In this document: piece by piece, positions 8,046 through 16,003 of the stretch
How the letters are laid out: each line of letters starts with the position of its first letter
Numbering within the stretch: position 1 is the stretch's first letter
Assembly (NCBI GenBank): GCA_026003195.1
Contig: BPGU01000001.1
Span: forward strand, 248,001-312,000
Reading direction: 5' to 3'
Length of the DNA: 64,000 nucleotides
Origin: Armatimonadota bacterium
GTDB taxonomy: Bacteria > Armatimonadota > HRBIN16
Position numbers and translations under genes: made by a program
Notes under the pieces: generated by a model
Told to the model about the DNA's origin: nothing
Seen by the model: only the letters and a program-made list of their open reading frames with translations
Database searches by the model: none

Positions 8046-9452
8046 ATGAAACACGCGAGTCTATTGTGCTTTGTGCTGAGTCTGCTCTTCTGCACTGTAG
8101 GGATGGCAGATTCGCCCTTGAAGGTGCCCAAGACGCTGGTGAAACCTCAGCTGCTGATGGAACCCACACCGCCGGAGGCGATATGGCTATACGACATAGC
8201 GCATACAGCTCCCCACTTGCTGCTGCAGTACATCGATCCCGAAGAGTACTACAACCCCAACAGTCAGGTCTACCCGCCATGGGCAACAAGCATACGCCGT
8301 TGCCGTAATTACGCCATCCTTCTGCTGGGTGACGTAGGCGGACCGGCGTTTATCCCCGCCCTGCTGCAACTTGCCAACCGCTACCGACAGGGCAAGCCGG
8401 AGCGGTTTGGTGAACCGGGCTATCCATCGGACCGGCAGGTCGCCTTTGTGCTGGAGCTCACTGCCGAGCGCATTCGCTACCGGATGATGGGTAGAGAGGC
8501 TTATGTGCAGGAGATGATTCGCTGGCTGCGGACACCGGAACCCGATTCTCCAGCCAACCAGCCGATGCTGGAGTACTTAGACCGGGTGGTGCAGGCGGCG
8601 CGTGCTCTGGGTGTCATCCGCGCCAGTGAGGCGGTGCCCGCGTTGCTGGAGTTGTGGCAGACCCCCCGATGGCACGGCGGGGCTCTGGTAGAGTATCTGG
8701 TACGTCCACTGGCGCGTATTGGCGACAAGCGGGCGATGCCGATGCTGAAACTGGAACTCAGCCGGACGCCTTTATATGGTTGGAGGAACGCCCTGGAGGT
8801 AGGGGAGTTAGATCCGTTGCTGGTCTACTGGCTGATGCGAACAGACGGGATGAGTCTTGAGGAGGCGACATGGGAGTTATTGCGCTCGGCGGCGGAAGAG
8901 AGTAGCTGGCTGAGGCAGGAGCAAATCATAGAAGACTACGTCGGTGCTGTAGCCATACCGTATCTTTTGCGCGCATTGACCGACCCGCCTAAGGGCAGGA
9001 ATGGGGACGTTGCGCAGATAGTTATAGCGAACCTGCTTGGGAAGTGGCGCATCCATGAGGCGGTACCAAAGTTGCGGGGGCTGATGCGCAGTCCGACAGC
9101 ATCGCCGAGCTTGCGCAGCGCTGTGGCGCGAGCTTTAGGTCGTATCGGCGCGCGCGAGGCGCTGGATGACCTGCTCTATGTAGCCACTTATGACCAGCAC
9201 TTCATGCCTCAACTGGGCGCGCTGGAGGCGTTGCGTTTGCTGGGCGATGCGCGCGCGGAGCCGGTACTTCTGGATCTGGCTGGCACCCATCCCGACACGA
9301 GTGTTCGCTTGAACGCCTTCAGAGCGTTGCAGACGTGTGCCACGTTGAGTTCGCTCGCCACGCTTCGCCAGTTGTGGTCGGAGGAAAAGGACGAGAACTT
9401 GAAGGAGATGGTCGAGGTAACCATCAGGGAGGTGCTCAGGAGGAGGCGTTGA
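8046..9452 (+). CDS. Secreted HEAT-repeat protein (paralogue A)
   Basis: A 468-residue protein with a clear signal peptide (LLCFVLSLLFCTVGMADS) followed by alpha-helical HEAT/PBS-lyase-type repeats. Repeat signatures include ARALGRIGAREALDDLL and LEALRLLGDARAEPVLL near the C-terminus and RALGVIRASEAVPALLELW in the middle. The N-terminal ~150 residues (MEPTPPEAIWLYDIAH onwards) are shared with the two paralogues downstream. ATG at 8046 follows AAGGAGGCACCTAC. HEAT repeats usually give a protein-binding scaffold; no catalytic motif is visible. Function unknown. Confidence 0.85.
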   Translation: MKHASLLCFVLSLLFCTVGMADSPLKVPKTLVKPQLLMEPTPPEAIWLYDIAHTAPHLLLQYIDPEEYYNPNSQVYPPWATSIRRCRNYAILLLGDVGGPAFIPALLQLANRYRQGKPERFGEPGYPSDRQVAFVLELTAERIRYRMMGREAYVQEMIRWLRTPEPDSPANQPMLEYLDRVVQAARALGVIRASEAVPALLELWQTPRWHGGALVEYLVRPLARIGDKRAMPMLKLELSRTPLYGWRNALEVGELDPLLVYWLMRTDGMSLEEATWELLRSAAEESSWLRQEQIIEDYVGAVAIPYLLRALTDPPKGRNGDVAQIVIANLLGKWRIHEAVPKLRGLMRSPTASPSLRSAVARALGRIGAREALDDLLYVATYDQHFMPQLGALEALRLLGDARAEPVLLDLAGTHPDTSVRLNAFRALQTCATLSSLATLRQLWSEEKDENLKEMVEVTIREVLRRRR

Positions 9453-9528
9453 ACTCCTTTTCGAGGTTGCCTACACCGCAAAGAGGGCATCTTATCGCGG
9501 AGTACGCAGGGAAACAGGTTCCCACCTA

Positions 9529-9760
9529 TATCGATGCTCTGGGCAACATGGGGGACAGTCGTGCGGAGCCGGTGTTACTGAAACTGCTGAGCGAACACCC
9601 CAACAACAACATCCGCTACAGGGCGGCAGAGACGCTGGCAAAGGTCGGCACCTCTGCAGCGATACCGGTGCTGGAACGGCGGTTACAGGTGGAGTCTTCG
9701 CGGAGCGTGCAGGGGCGCATCAGCTGGGCGTTGCGGATATTACGCCAGAAGACGAGGTAG
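9529..9760 (+). pseudogene. C-terminal fragment of a fourth HEAT-repeat paralogue
   Basis: Encodes the last ~77 residues of paralogue C almost identically (IDALGNMGDSRAEPVLLKLL to ALRILRQKTR; one visible change is RAAETL for GAAETL). An open frame continues upstream but unrelated sequence replaces the rest of the gene, and there is no start or signal peptide. It is the left part of the duplicated block described separately, so it is a gene remnant rather than an expressed protein. Confidence 0.85.
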
Positions 9761-9773
9761 CGTCAAGCAAAAT

Positions 9774-9804
9774 CCCCCTCTCCCGAAAGCTTTCGGGAGG
9801 GGGG
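9774..9804. terminator. Bidirectional hairpin between convergent gene ends
   Basis: A perfect 20-bp palindrome, CTCCCGAAAGCTTTCGGGAG, at 9780-9799, flanked by C- and G-runs that extend the stem. No strong T-tract. The equivalent hairpin is present at 13889-13917. Confidence 0.6.
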
Positions 9805-9818
9805 TAAGAGGGTGAGGG

Positions 9819-9999
9819 CTACTCATCCCCGATTGCGCCGAAGTTGCGCACGAGGATACCGAAGTCGAAGAGGGTCACCTCTGTATCCCCATCCAGGTCG
9901 GCGTTGGGGTTCCAGTTGCCTTCACCCGGCATCGAGCCAAACGCCGCCACCAGTGCGCCGAAGTCAAACAGCGTGACCTCGTTATCGCTGTTAGTAAAG
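9819..9999 (-). pseudogene. Dockerin C-terminal fragment
   Basis: The minus strand encodes DNEVTLFDFGALVAAFGS and LDGDTEVTLFDFGILVRNF ending GAIGDE, identical to the C-terminus of the dockerin protein at 13932-15218. Four residues (GDID) of the first calcium loop are missing because of a 12-bp deletion, and the body of the gene is absent. An open frame runs further upstream into unrelated sequence and the IS edge, so it is not considered functional. Confidence 0.82.
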
Positions 10000-10019
10000 G
10001 AATGGCAGAGGAGCCAAGC

Positions 10020-10044
10020 GGGATTTTTACAGGGTAAAATGGTA
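10020..10044. repeat. Short palindromic element, copy 1
   Basis: Identical over 25 bp to 15389-15413. Its core is the inverted repeat TTTTAC-AGG-GTAAAA. It lies directly against the left end of the IS701-like element. Confidence 0.8.
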
Positions 10045-10050
10045 TAGGAG

Positions 10051-11019
10051 TTACGCAGTTGGCTGCGCGACAGAGAGGGGATGCCTCCAATAGGCACGTA
10101 TCGCATCCCGAATGATGCGCTGCTTCGCCTCATACCAACTCACCCCGCTGCGCAAACGATACGACCCCAACCGCAAAAAGGCACGCAACGCACACTGCAA
10201 GTGCCCCAACCAACACACCGCCTGCCGAACCTGCGCGCGCTCCACCCCGCAACACTGCTTCAAAGCACGATGGTATTCCTCTATACCCCAACCCATCTGT
10301 TCCCACTGCGCACGCTGTGCCTCCGTCATCTCTCAGTCGTCCGTCGCCCAGTATGCCACGTCTCCGTTGGAGGAAACTGTCCGAAATACTTTGACGAAAC
10401 CGAACGCCTTCAGATGAACTATCCGACCCTGCGCGCCTATCTCTACCGTGCCCAGAGGCACGTTCCCTTTCCCATCGGGGTTCACCAAGCGGTTGCTCTT
10501 GAGCCTCGTCAGAAAGTGCCAGCCCAAAGCGCGTATCGCCTTCAGGTTCTCTACCCCAGAAGACCAACTGTCCATCTGAACAGACTTGGGTGTGAAACCG
10601 CGAGCGTGCGCTACCCCAAGCATCGCCCGAAATCACTCGTTCTTCGTCTCTCTCTTGGTATACACCCGATAGTCACAGGGAACGAGCGCCTCCCCTTGTG
10701 TCCACAGCAACGTCAACAGGCAAATGCCTTGGACCACGCGACGGTGTTTGCCACTCCAGTGGTCACAGACCCACTCCATCTGCGGCGCATAGGGCTGGTC
10801 TAAGATGGTGTCGTCGTATCCCCTTCTGCTTGTGTATCCACTGCTGTGCTGGCTGCCACAACGCCTCCGTATCGGTGCCAGCAGGCGGGTGCAGGCATCG
10901 TGTGCGGCTGTGCCGTGTGTCTCGGGTTGGCATCGGGCGGCTTGGGTGCAGGTGAACACCCTTTGGCTGGCGATGAGGAAGTGGATGTAGTCCGTGTCAT
11001 CAGGTTTGGGTGGGTTCAC
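10051..11019 (-). pseudogene. IS701-family transposase, degenerate
   Basis: The minus strand reads from MNPPKPDDTDYIHFLIAS through WSGKHRRVVQGI and WHFLTRLKSNRLVNPDG to WGIEEYHRALKQCCGVERAQ, the order expected for DDE transposases of the IS701/IS4 group. One frame runs the whole length but has in-frame TGA codons at 10633-10635 and 10333-10335. In addition, around 10820-10870 the family-like sequence (DTEALWQPAQQWIHKQKG) lies in another frame, so two compensating frameshifts are present. The gene is almost certainly dead. Confidence 0.85.
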
Positions 11020-11034
11020 GCTGGTTCACTCCTG

Positions 11035-11064
11035 TTGACAGGATTGGCATGGTTGTGTTAGTCT
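11035..11064 (+). promoter_or_regulatory. Possible outward promoter in the IS right end
   Basis: TTGACA at 11035-11040 and TAGTCT at 11059-11064 with an 18-bp spacer, pointing out of the element toward the truncated HEAT gene at 11134. The -10 matches only four of six consensus bases. Confidence 0.35.
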
Positions 11065-11133
11065 GATACTCAGAAAAAGGAGTTGACGTCAACTGCGTAA
11101 CTCCTATCACCTATTAAGGCGAGGTGCAAGTGG

Positions 11134-12417
11134 GTGATGCCAGCTATCTTGTTCGAGCCCACCCCTCACGAGATGGTAGAAATGTATCACCTTGCCCAAA
11201 GAGACCCCGCAGCCTTGTTATCCTACCTGGACGAGGAGTGGCTTGACCGCAAACTGTATGGTGGAACCCCTCCAGATTTGAGCGACGGGTGGCTGCGCTA
11301 CCACTTGCGCCTGTACGCCGTACGTCTGCTAGGTGACAACGCCCCGCCCGAATTAATAGCGCCTCTGGAAGAGTATGCCCAACGGTTCGAGGCACGGGCT
11401 AAAGCAGCCAGGGGTATGAGGGAGGACTTGAAACAGTTCGCGGACGAGGTGCGTTGCGCGTTAGAACGCATCAGATACCGCCTACAGGGCCAGGACGCCT
11501 ACGTGAAAGCGATGATGGAATGGGTACGGACACCAGAGCCTGTTGAATTGCGTCCGGGAGACAACGTGTATCCCATCTGGCAAAAGGTCGAGGAAGGCGC
11601 GCGTGCGCTGGGCGTGTTGCAGGCAAGGGAGGCGGTGCCGGTGCTGATGGAGCGTGTGTCCTCAGACCTCACCAAAATGTGCGGGCGGGCTCTGGCACGC
11701 ATTGGAGACAAGCGAGCGATGGAGGTCTTGCGAGAGTATGTCGGTAGTTGTTTTCCAGTGATTGTGCATGGAGGGATCTACACGCTACCGCTAGAGCCCG
11801 GCGAGCCCGATCCTGCCTGGGTATACTGGCAGATGCGTACGGAAGGCATGAGCCTGGAGCAGGCAATACTGGAGATCGCTTATGAGTCAAGCAAAGGGAA
11901 CCTTCGCCAGCGCGATATCCTCGAGTACATCGGTCAGCCGGCGGTGCCTGTGCTGGTCAAAGTGTTGGAGGACCTGCATAGTCCTGACCATGCCGTTAGT
12001 GTTGCCCTTGACGTGCTCATCACGATGCGTGCGCCAGAAGCCGCTCGCGCTTTTTTGAACATCCTTCGGCGCGGTCCGTATAAGGCGGACGCAGCGCGCG
12101 GACTCGGGTGGCTTGGAGCGCGAGAGGCTTTCGACGACCTGCTGGCTGCAGCAAAGCAAGACAGAGACATGAAGTTACGTGTGGCGGCTATCGAAGCTCT
12201 CGGACGGTTAGAAGACAAACGTGCCGAGCCACTGCTGCTAGATCTCGTGGCGCATCCAGACCCAAACATCCGTGTTATCGCTGCTAAGGCGTTGCATCGA
12301 GCAGGTACGCCTGCTGCTATCCCCAAGCTAGAACAAATCTTGCAAAATGAACCATATCCGGTGATCAGAGGAGCCATGCGTTCGGCGATAAATGTGCTAC
12401 GCCAAAAAGCACGGTGA
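11134..12417 (+). CDS. HEAT-repeat protein (paralogue B), 5' end lost
   Basis: A 427-residue HEAT-repeat protein, with repeats such as EALGRLEDKRAEPLLLDL and ARGLGWLGAREAFDDLL. It begins (GTG, then MPAILFEPTPHEMVEMYHLA) at a point aligning with about residue 30-35 of paralogue C, and only nine in-frame codons separate this from the IS inverted repeat. The signal peptide seen in paralogues A and C is missing. The simplest reading is that IS insertion or later recombination removed the promoter and export signal. If translated, the product would stay in the cytoplasm. The rest of the frame is intact. Confidence 0.8.
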   Translation: MMPAILFEPTPHEMVEMYHLAQRDPAALLSYLDEEWLDRKLYGGTPPDLSDGWLRYHLRLYAVRLLGDNAPPELIAPLEEYAQRFEARAKAARGMREDLKQFADEVRCALERIRYRLQGQDAYVKAMMEWVRTPEPVELRPGDNVYPIWQKVEEGARALGVLQAREAVPVLMERVSSDLTKMCGRALARIGDKRAMEVLREYVGSCFPVIVHGGIYTLPLEPGEPDPAWVYWQMRTEGMSLEQAILEIAYESSKGNLRQRDILEYIGQPAVPVLVKVLEDLHSPDHAVSVALDVLITMRAPEAARAFLNILRRGPYKADAARGLGWLGAREAFDDLLAAAKQDRDMKLRVAAIEALGRLEDKRAEPLLLDLVAHPDPNIRVIAAKALHRAGTPAAIPKLEQILQNEPYPVIRGAMRSAINVLRQKAR

Positions 12418-12450
12418 CCTGCGCCGAGCAGAGATAAGGAGGAAACTAAA

Positions 12451-13875
12451 ATGAGACGCAAAGCGCTGTTCGCCATCGCTTTATGCCCGCTGCTTGCATC
12501 GGTGGTGATGGCGGACTTGCCTCAGCCCAAAGACCCTCTGGTGATGCCCGCTATCGCTCTACGGCAGACGCCAGCACAGTGGGTGCGTATCTACCGCGAG
12601 TCCGAGAAAGACCCCGCTACACTCTTGCGCTACCTGCACGAGCACATCCGCTTCGTCAGCACACGCCAAAGCGCTCCGGTGATAGAACCGCTTTCTGCCC
12701 CTGAAGGTATCCTTCAACTTGAGACCCGAACGTATGTGTTCAACCGGTTAGGGGACGTGGGCACACCCGACCTGATACCCGAGATAGAGCAGTTCATTCA
12801 GCGCAGAAGGGAGATGAACGACTGGGCAACGCAGTCAGACGTGGTATTGGCGCAGTTGAGCATAGAGCGCATTCAGGCTCGCGCGAAGGGTCCGGAGGCT
12901 TACAAGAACACGATGCTGGACTGGGTCAGAAACCCAACAAGCTACCCCGGCGCTCTTACAGCAGGTGAGCGTTGGACATCAATGGCGGTAAAGCGGTTCG
13001 GCTATGGTATACGTGCACTGGCGAAGATGGGTGCAAACGATGCGGTGACAGTAATCTTGGAGGCGCTGGAGAAGGCAAAGCAGCAAATGACGAAGGCACA
13101 GTGGTTCTTCAGCCGTTTCGCTATCCTGCACTGGCTGGCGCAGTTCGAGGACGGCAGGGTTGTAGGCTTACTGGAGGAAGACCTTTTTCTCTTTGGCTCT
13201 GTTGCAGTGCCTTGGGCTGGCTATCATCTTGAACCTGGGGAAAAAGACCCGGAGTGGGCATACTGGCAGATACGCACGAAAGGGATGGATGTTTCGCGCA
13301 CAGTGGAGACAATTCTACAAGCGGCGGGTAACGGGGGACCGGGAAGGTTCAAGTTCCAAATACTGTCTCTGCTCGGTGACCCCGCTATTCCTGCCTTGCT
13401 AAAGTCTGTCGCAGAACCGCTACCGTGTAAGCTGCCTGAGAACGCGCAGGCAGTAGCTATCCGCGCTCTAGGAGAGTTGCGTAGCAGAAATGCGGTGGAG
13501 CCTTTGCTTGGGGTAATTCGAGTGGGTTCACCCAGGCTACGGCGCGAAGCCATTGACGCACTTGGCAAAATCGGCGACCCGGTGGCTTTGCCCAACCTGC
13601 TGGAGCTGGCACAGAGCAACGACTTTTCCCTCCAGATGACGGCTATCGATGCTCTGGGCAACATGGGGGACAGTCGTGCGGAGCCGGTGTTATTGAAACT
13701 GCTGAGCGAGCACCCCAACAACAACATCCGCTACGGGGCAGCAGAGACGCTGGCAAAGGTCGGCACCTCTGCAGCGATACCGGTGCTGGAACGGCGGTTA
13801 CAGGTGGAGTCTTCGCGGAGCGTGCAGGGGCGCATCAGCTGGGCGTTGCGGATATTACGCCAGAAGACGAGGTAG
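12451..13875 (+). CDS. Secreted HEAT-repeat protein (paralogue C)
   Basis: A 474-residue protein with a signal peptide (ALFAIALCPLLASVVMADL) and HEAT repeats, the clearest in the C-terminal third (IDALGKIGDPVALPNLLEL, IDALGNMGDSRAEPVLLKLL, AETLAKVGTSAAIPVLERRL). It starts 33 bp after paralogue B behind AAGGAGG and may be co-transcribed with it. Its last ~77 codons are duplicated at 9529-9760. Function unknown; probably a secreted or periplasmic binding scaffold. Confidence 0.86.
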   Translation: MRRKALFAIALCPLLASVVMADLPQPKDPLVMPAIALRQTPAQWVRIYRESEKDPATLLRYLHEHIRFVSTRQSAPVIEPLSAPEGILQLETRTYVFNRLGDVGTPDLIPEIEQFIQRRREMNDWATQSDVVLAQLSIERIQARAKGPEAYKNTMLDWVRNPTSYPGALTAGERWTSMAVKRFGYGIRALAKMGANDAVTVILEALEKAKQQMTKAQWFFSRFAILHWLAQFEDGRVVGLLEEDLFLFGSVAVPWAGYHLEPGEKDPEWAYWQIRTKGMDVSRTVETILQAAGNGGPGRFKFQILSLLGDPAIPALLKSVAEPLPCKLPENAQAVAIRALGELRSRNAVEPLLGVIRVGSPRLRREAIDALGKIGDPVALPNLLELAQSNDFSLQMTAIDALGNMGDSRAEPVLLKLLSEHPNNNIRYGAAETLAKVGTSAAIPVLERRLQVESSRSVQGRISWALRILRQKTR

Positions 13876-14100
13876 CGTCAAGCAAAATCCCCCCTCCCGA
13901 ATCTTTCGGGAGGGGGGTAAGAAGGTGAGGGCTACTCATCCCCGATTGCGCCGAAGTTGCGCACGAGGATACCGAAGTCGAAGAGGGTCACCTCTGTATC
14001 CCCATCCAGGTCGGCGTTGGGGTTCCAGTTGCCTTCACCCGGCATCGAGCCAAACGCCGCCACCAGTGCGCCGAAGTCAAACAGCGTGACCTCATTATCG
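13644..14100. repeat. Duplicated block, copy 2
   Basis: Near-identical partner of 9529-9987, here within intact genes: the 3' end of HEAT paralogue C, the intergenic hairpin and the 3' end of the convergent dockerin gene. This copy looks ancestral because both genes continue normally past its edges. Confidence 0.92.
13889..13917. terminator. Bidirectional hairpin between HEAT C and dockerin genes
   Basis: A 13-bp stem (CCCCCCTCCCGAA with TTCGGGAGGGGGG) and a TCT loop, between two convergent stop codons. Short A/T runs only, so termination strength is uncertain. Confidence 0.65.
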
Positions 14101-15218
14101 CCGTCGATGTCGCCGTTGGTAAGGGAGACGTCGATGCCCGTCACATCGGCGTCCACCACCTCGACACCGCGCACTACCGTCCGCAGCCAGTGGCTGGCTT
14201 TGAAGGCAATGTCGTAGCTGCCGTTGTCTACGTCCGTGATGGTGTAAAAGCCGTCCGGGTCCAGATAGATGACCTCGCTACGGATGGGGTAACCTCCCAG
14301 ACGCAGTTGCACCTCAATGGGGATGTCTATCACAGGAGCGTCCCAATCGCGCAGTTCCACCCTGCCCGAGATGCTATGGAGCTGGGGCACAATAAAGTAC
14401 TGATTGCCCGGTATGCTGGCGAAGTTCACCAGACGCGGCTCACCGAGATTGCCCCCGCCACCTATCCCCGCCAATACCTGGTTGGACAGGTAGTCGTGCT
14501 GGAAGCCGTTGATGAACACGCAAACCTTGAACGCTCCGCTGGGGTTGCCGAGGGCGCTCAGCGGTATCGCCAGCTCTACACCCGTCATCACGTCCAGACC
14601 GTTGCCCGAACCAGTACCGCCCGTGACGCCTCCTGTGTTGCTGTTATTGATCGTCACACGGATGCCAAACGGGTTGCTCCCATCTACCAGAACACCGTCA
14701 CTCACCGCACCCGTGTTGCCCAGATACAACCCCACACCCGGACTGCCTAACTCCGCATAGTTCGCATACAGACGATACGGCGAACCACCACCGGTGACCC
14801 CCACCCAGAAGTCTGCCTCAAAGTCGGGGTCAAAGGTCAAGCCGTTGCCGCTGCCGTCGTCCCCCATGCGGTTGAGCCCGTTGAAGTCCACATCGGGGTT
14901 GTCTCCGCGCAGGCGGTTCTGCCCGCCGGGGCGGGTGTCGAAGAAGATTTCCAGTTTGTTGAAGTTGGACTCCAGGTTACCCGCCAGCAGCAGGTAGAGC
15001 CACCCACCCTGGACGATGCCGTAGGCGACGTCCAGTTCGGAGCCGTTGGCGTAGTCCACCATGCCCAGGTTGCTGTCGCCGAAGCCGGTCTGGGTGTTTT
15101 GCACGGCGAGTATCCGGTAGACAGGGTCCCAGGAGCCGTCGATGACCGGCTGGGCGAAGGCGTTTGCAGTGTACCACAGGGTGGCAGTCACCGCCAGCAA
15201 CGAAAGCGTGTGTCTCAT
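13932..15218 (-). CDS. Secreted protein with C-terminal dockerin-type repeats
   Basis: A 428-residue protein. A signal peptide (LSLLAVTATLWYTANAFAQ) is followed by a ~270-residue beta-rich domain with a DGSWDP start typical of Armatimonadota/Planctomycetes surface proteins. A carboxypeptidase-regulatory-like beta-sandwich (ISGRVELRDWD to DVDNGSYDIAFKASHWLRT) comes next. The C-terminus has two dockerin-like calcium loops, GDIDGDNEVTLFDFGALV and LDGDTEVTLFDFGILV. The calcium loops suggest anchoring or stability; no cohesin is encoded nearby. ATG at 15218 is preceded by GAAAGGAGGG. Confidence 0.82.
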   Translation of the reverse strand: MRHTLSLLAVTATLWYTANAFAQPVIDGSWDPVYRILAVQNTQTGFGDSNLGMVDYANGSELDVAYGIVQGGWLYLLLAGNLESNFNKLEIFFDTRPGGQNRLRGDNPDVDFNGLNRMGDDGSGNGLTFDPDFEADFWVGVTGGGSPYRLYANYAELGSPGVGLYLGNTGAVSDGVLVDGSNPFGIRVTINNSNTGGVTGGTGSGNGLDVMTGVELAIPLSALGNPSGAFKVCVFINGFQHDYLSNQVLAGIGGGGNLGEPRLVNFASIPGNQYFIVPQLHSISGRVELRDWDAPVIDIPIEVQLRLGGYPIRSEVIYLDPDGFYTITDVDNGSYDIAFKASHWLRTVVRGVEVVDADVTGIDVSLTNGDIDGDNEVTLFDFGALVAAFGSMPGEGNWNPNADLDGDTEVTLFDFGILVRNFGAIGDE

Positions 15219-15388
15219 GTCATACCCTCCTTTCGGGTGAAATGTTGCCGGGTTCTGTGTGAATACGTATTCCTTCCGACTGTATTATCGCTCGACCGGT
15301 CGGGAGAGTCAAGAAACAGGAGGGCGTTCGAAAAATCACGTAGCCCCTATACCCACAACCACCTACACGAAACCCACCATGTTCCACC

Positions 15389-15413
15389 GGGATTTTTACA
15401 GGGTAAAATGGTA
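15389..15413. repeat. Short palindromic element, copy 2
   Basis: Identical over 25 bp to 10020-10044, with the core TTTTAC-AGG-GTAAAA. It lies 30 bp before mgsA and ~170 bp before the divergent dockerin gene. TAAAAT at 15404-15409 could serve as a -10 box for mgsA, in which case the palindrome would overlap its promoter. Confidence 0.75.
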
Positions 15414-15442
15414 GTAACGCAATGACATGCTGAGGGGAGAAC

Positions 15443-15901
15443 ATGCCTGACTTCACCGTGGTTGCCATGCCTGCCAGGAAACGCATCGCGCTGGTGGCGC
15501 ACGATCATAAAAAGGCGGACCTGCTGGAATGGGCGAGTTTCAACCGCGACCTGCTGGCTCAACACATCCTGTACGCCACCGGAACCACGGGCAGAGTGTT
15601 AGAGGAGGCTTTGGGTTTGCCCATTATCAAGCTGCAGAGCGGCCCGCTGGGTGGCGACCAGCAAATCGGGGCAAAAATCGCCGAGGGGGAGATAGATTTC
15701 CTCATCTTCTTCTGGGATCCGCTGGAGCCTCAACCGCACGACCCTGACGTGAAGGCATTGTTGCGCATTGCGGTGGTGTGGAACATCCCCATTGCGTGCA
15801 ATCGCGCTTCGGCGGATTTCATCATCTCCTCTCCGCTGATGTCGGGCGAGTACCGGCGCCACGTGCCCGATTACGGGGAGTATGTGCACCGAGCGATGTA
15901 A
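15443..15901 (+). CDS. mgsA: Methylglyoxal synthase
   Basis: A 152-residue enzyme that converts dihydroxyacetone phosphate to methylglyoxal and phosphate, a bypass of lower glycolysis. [12 protein letters not shown] carries the family's catalytic aspartate and phosphate-binding residues, and [12 protein letters not shown] plus [10 protein letters not shown] are diagnostic. Length is normal. ATG at 15443 follows GAGGGGAGAAC. It is 102 bp upstream of serA, in the same direction. Confidence 0.96.
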   Translation: MPDFTVVAMPARKRIALVAHDHKKADLLEWASFNRDLLAQHILYATGTTGRVLEEALGLPIIKLQSGPLGGDQQIGAKIAEGEIDFLIFFWDPLEPQPHDPDVKALLRIAVVWNIPIACNRASADFIISSPLMSGEYRRHVPDYGEYVHRAM

Positions 15902-16003
15902 GGTGCGTTGACGGGTGGCCATGTGGGTGCAGGAGAAAAAGCCTCTCGTGTCCGAATCTTCTCTCTGGACAGCAACAGCCATTCCCACAGGAGGCACGGT
16001 TTG

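Larger units (their letters stand above)
9529..9987. repeat. Duplicated block, copy 1
   Basis: Near-identical direct repeat of 13644-14100. It contains a HEAT gene 3' end, a bidirectional hairpin terminator and the C-terminal codons of a convergent dockerin gene. The copies differ by a few substitutions and a 2-bp length difference at the hairpin. Beyond 9987 a 12-bp deletion relative to the other copy is followed by about 12 more matching bases, then similarity is lost. Confidence 0.92.
10044..11107 (-). mobile_element. Decayed IS701-like insertion sequence
   Basis: About 1064 bp bounded by 18-bp inverted repeats, ATAGGAGTTACGCAGTTG at 10044-10061 and its exact complement at 11090-11107. 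It contains one degenerate transposase gene. I see no clear target-site duplication (flanks TGGT and CACC), so the ends may have been reshuffled after insertion. The right end also carries the palindrome AGTTGACGTCAACT at 11081-11094. It lies between a dockerin fragment and a HEAT gene lacking its 5' end. Confidence 0.85.

Noticed and set aside
9335-9528. N-terminal part of the open frame leading into the HEAT fragment
   Set aside because: It overlaps the end of HEAT paralogue A in another frame and the joined sequence is not HEAT-like; only the part from 9529 has homology.
10333-10635. Programmed recoding or reassigned UGA in the transposase
   Set aside because: Many genes in the window end in TGA normally, and the same gene also needs frameshifts, so decay is simpler.
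8046-13875. Phycobilisome lyase function for the HEAT proteins
   Set aside because: PBS-lyase-type repeats are a generic HEAT variant; signal peptides and absence of photosynthesis genes make lyase function unlikely.
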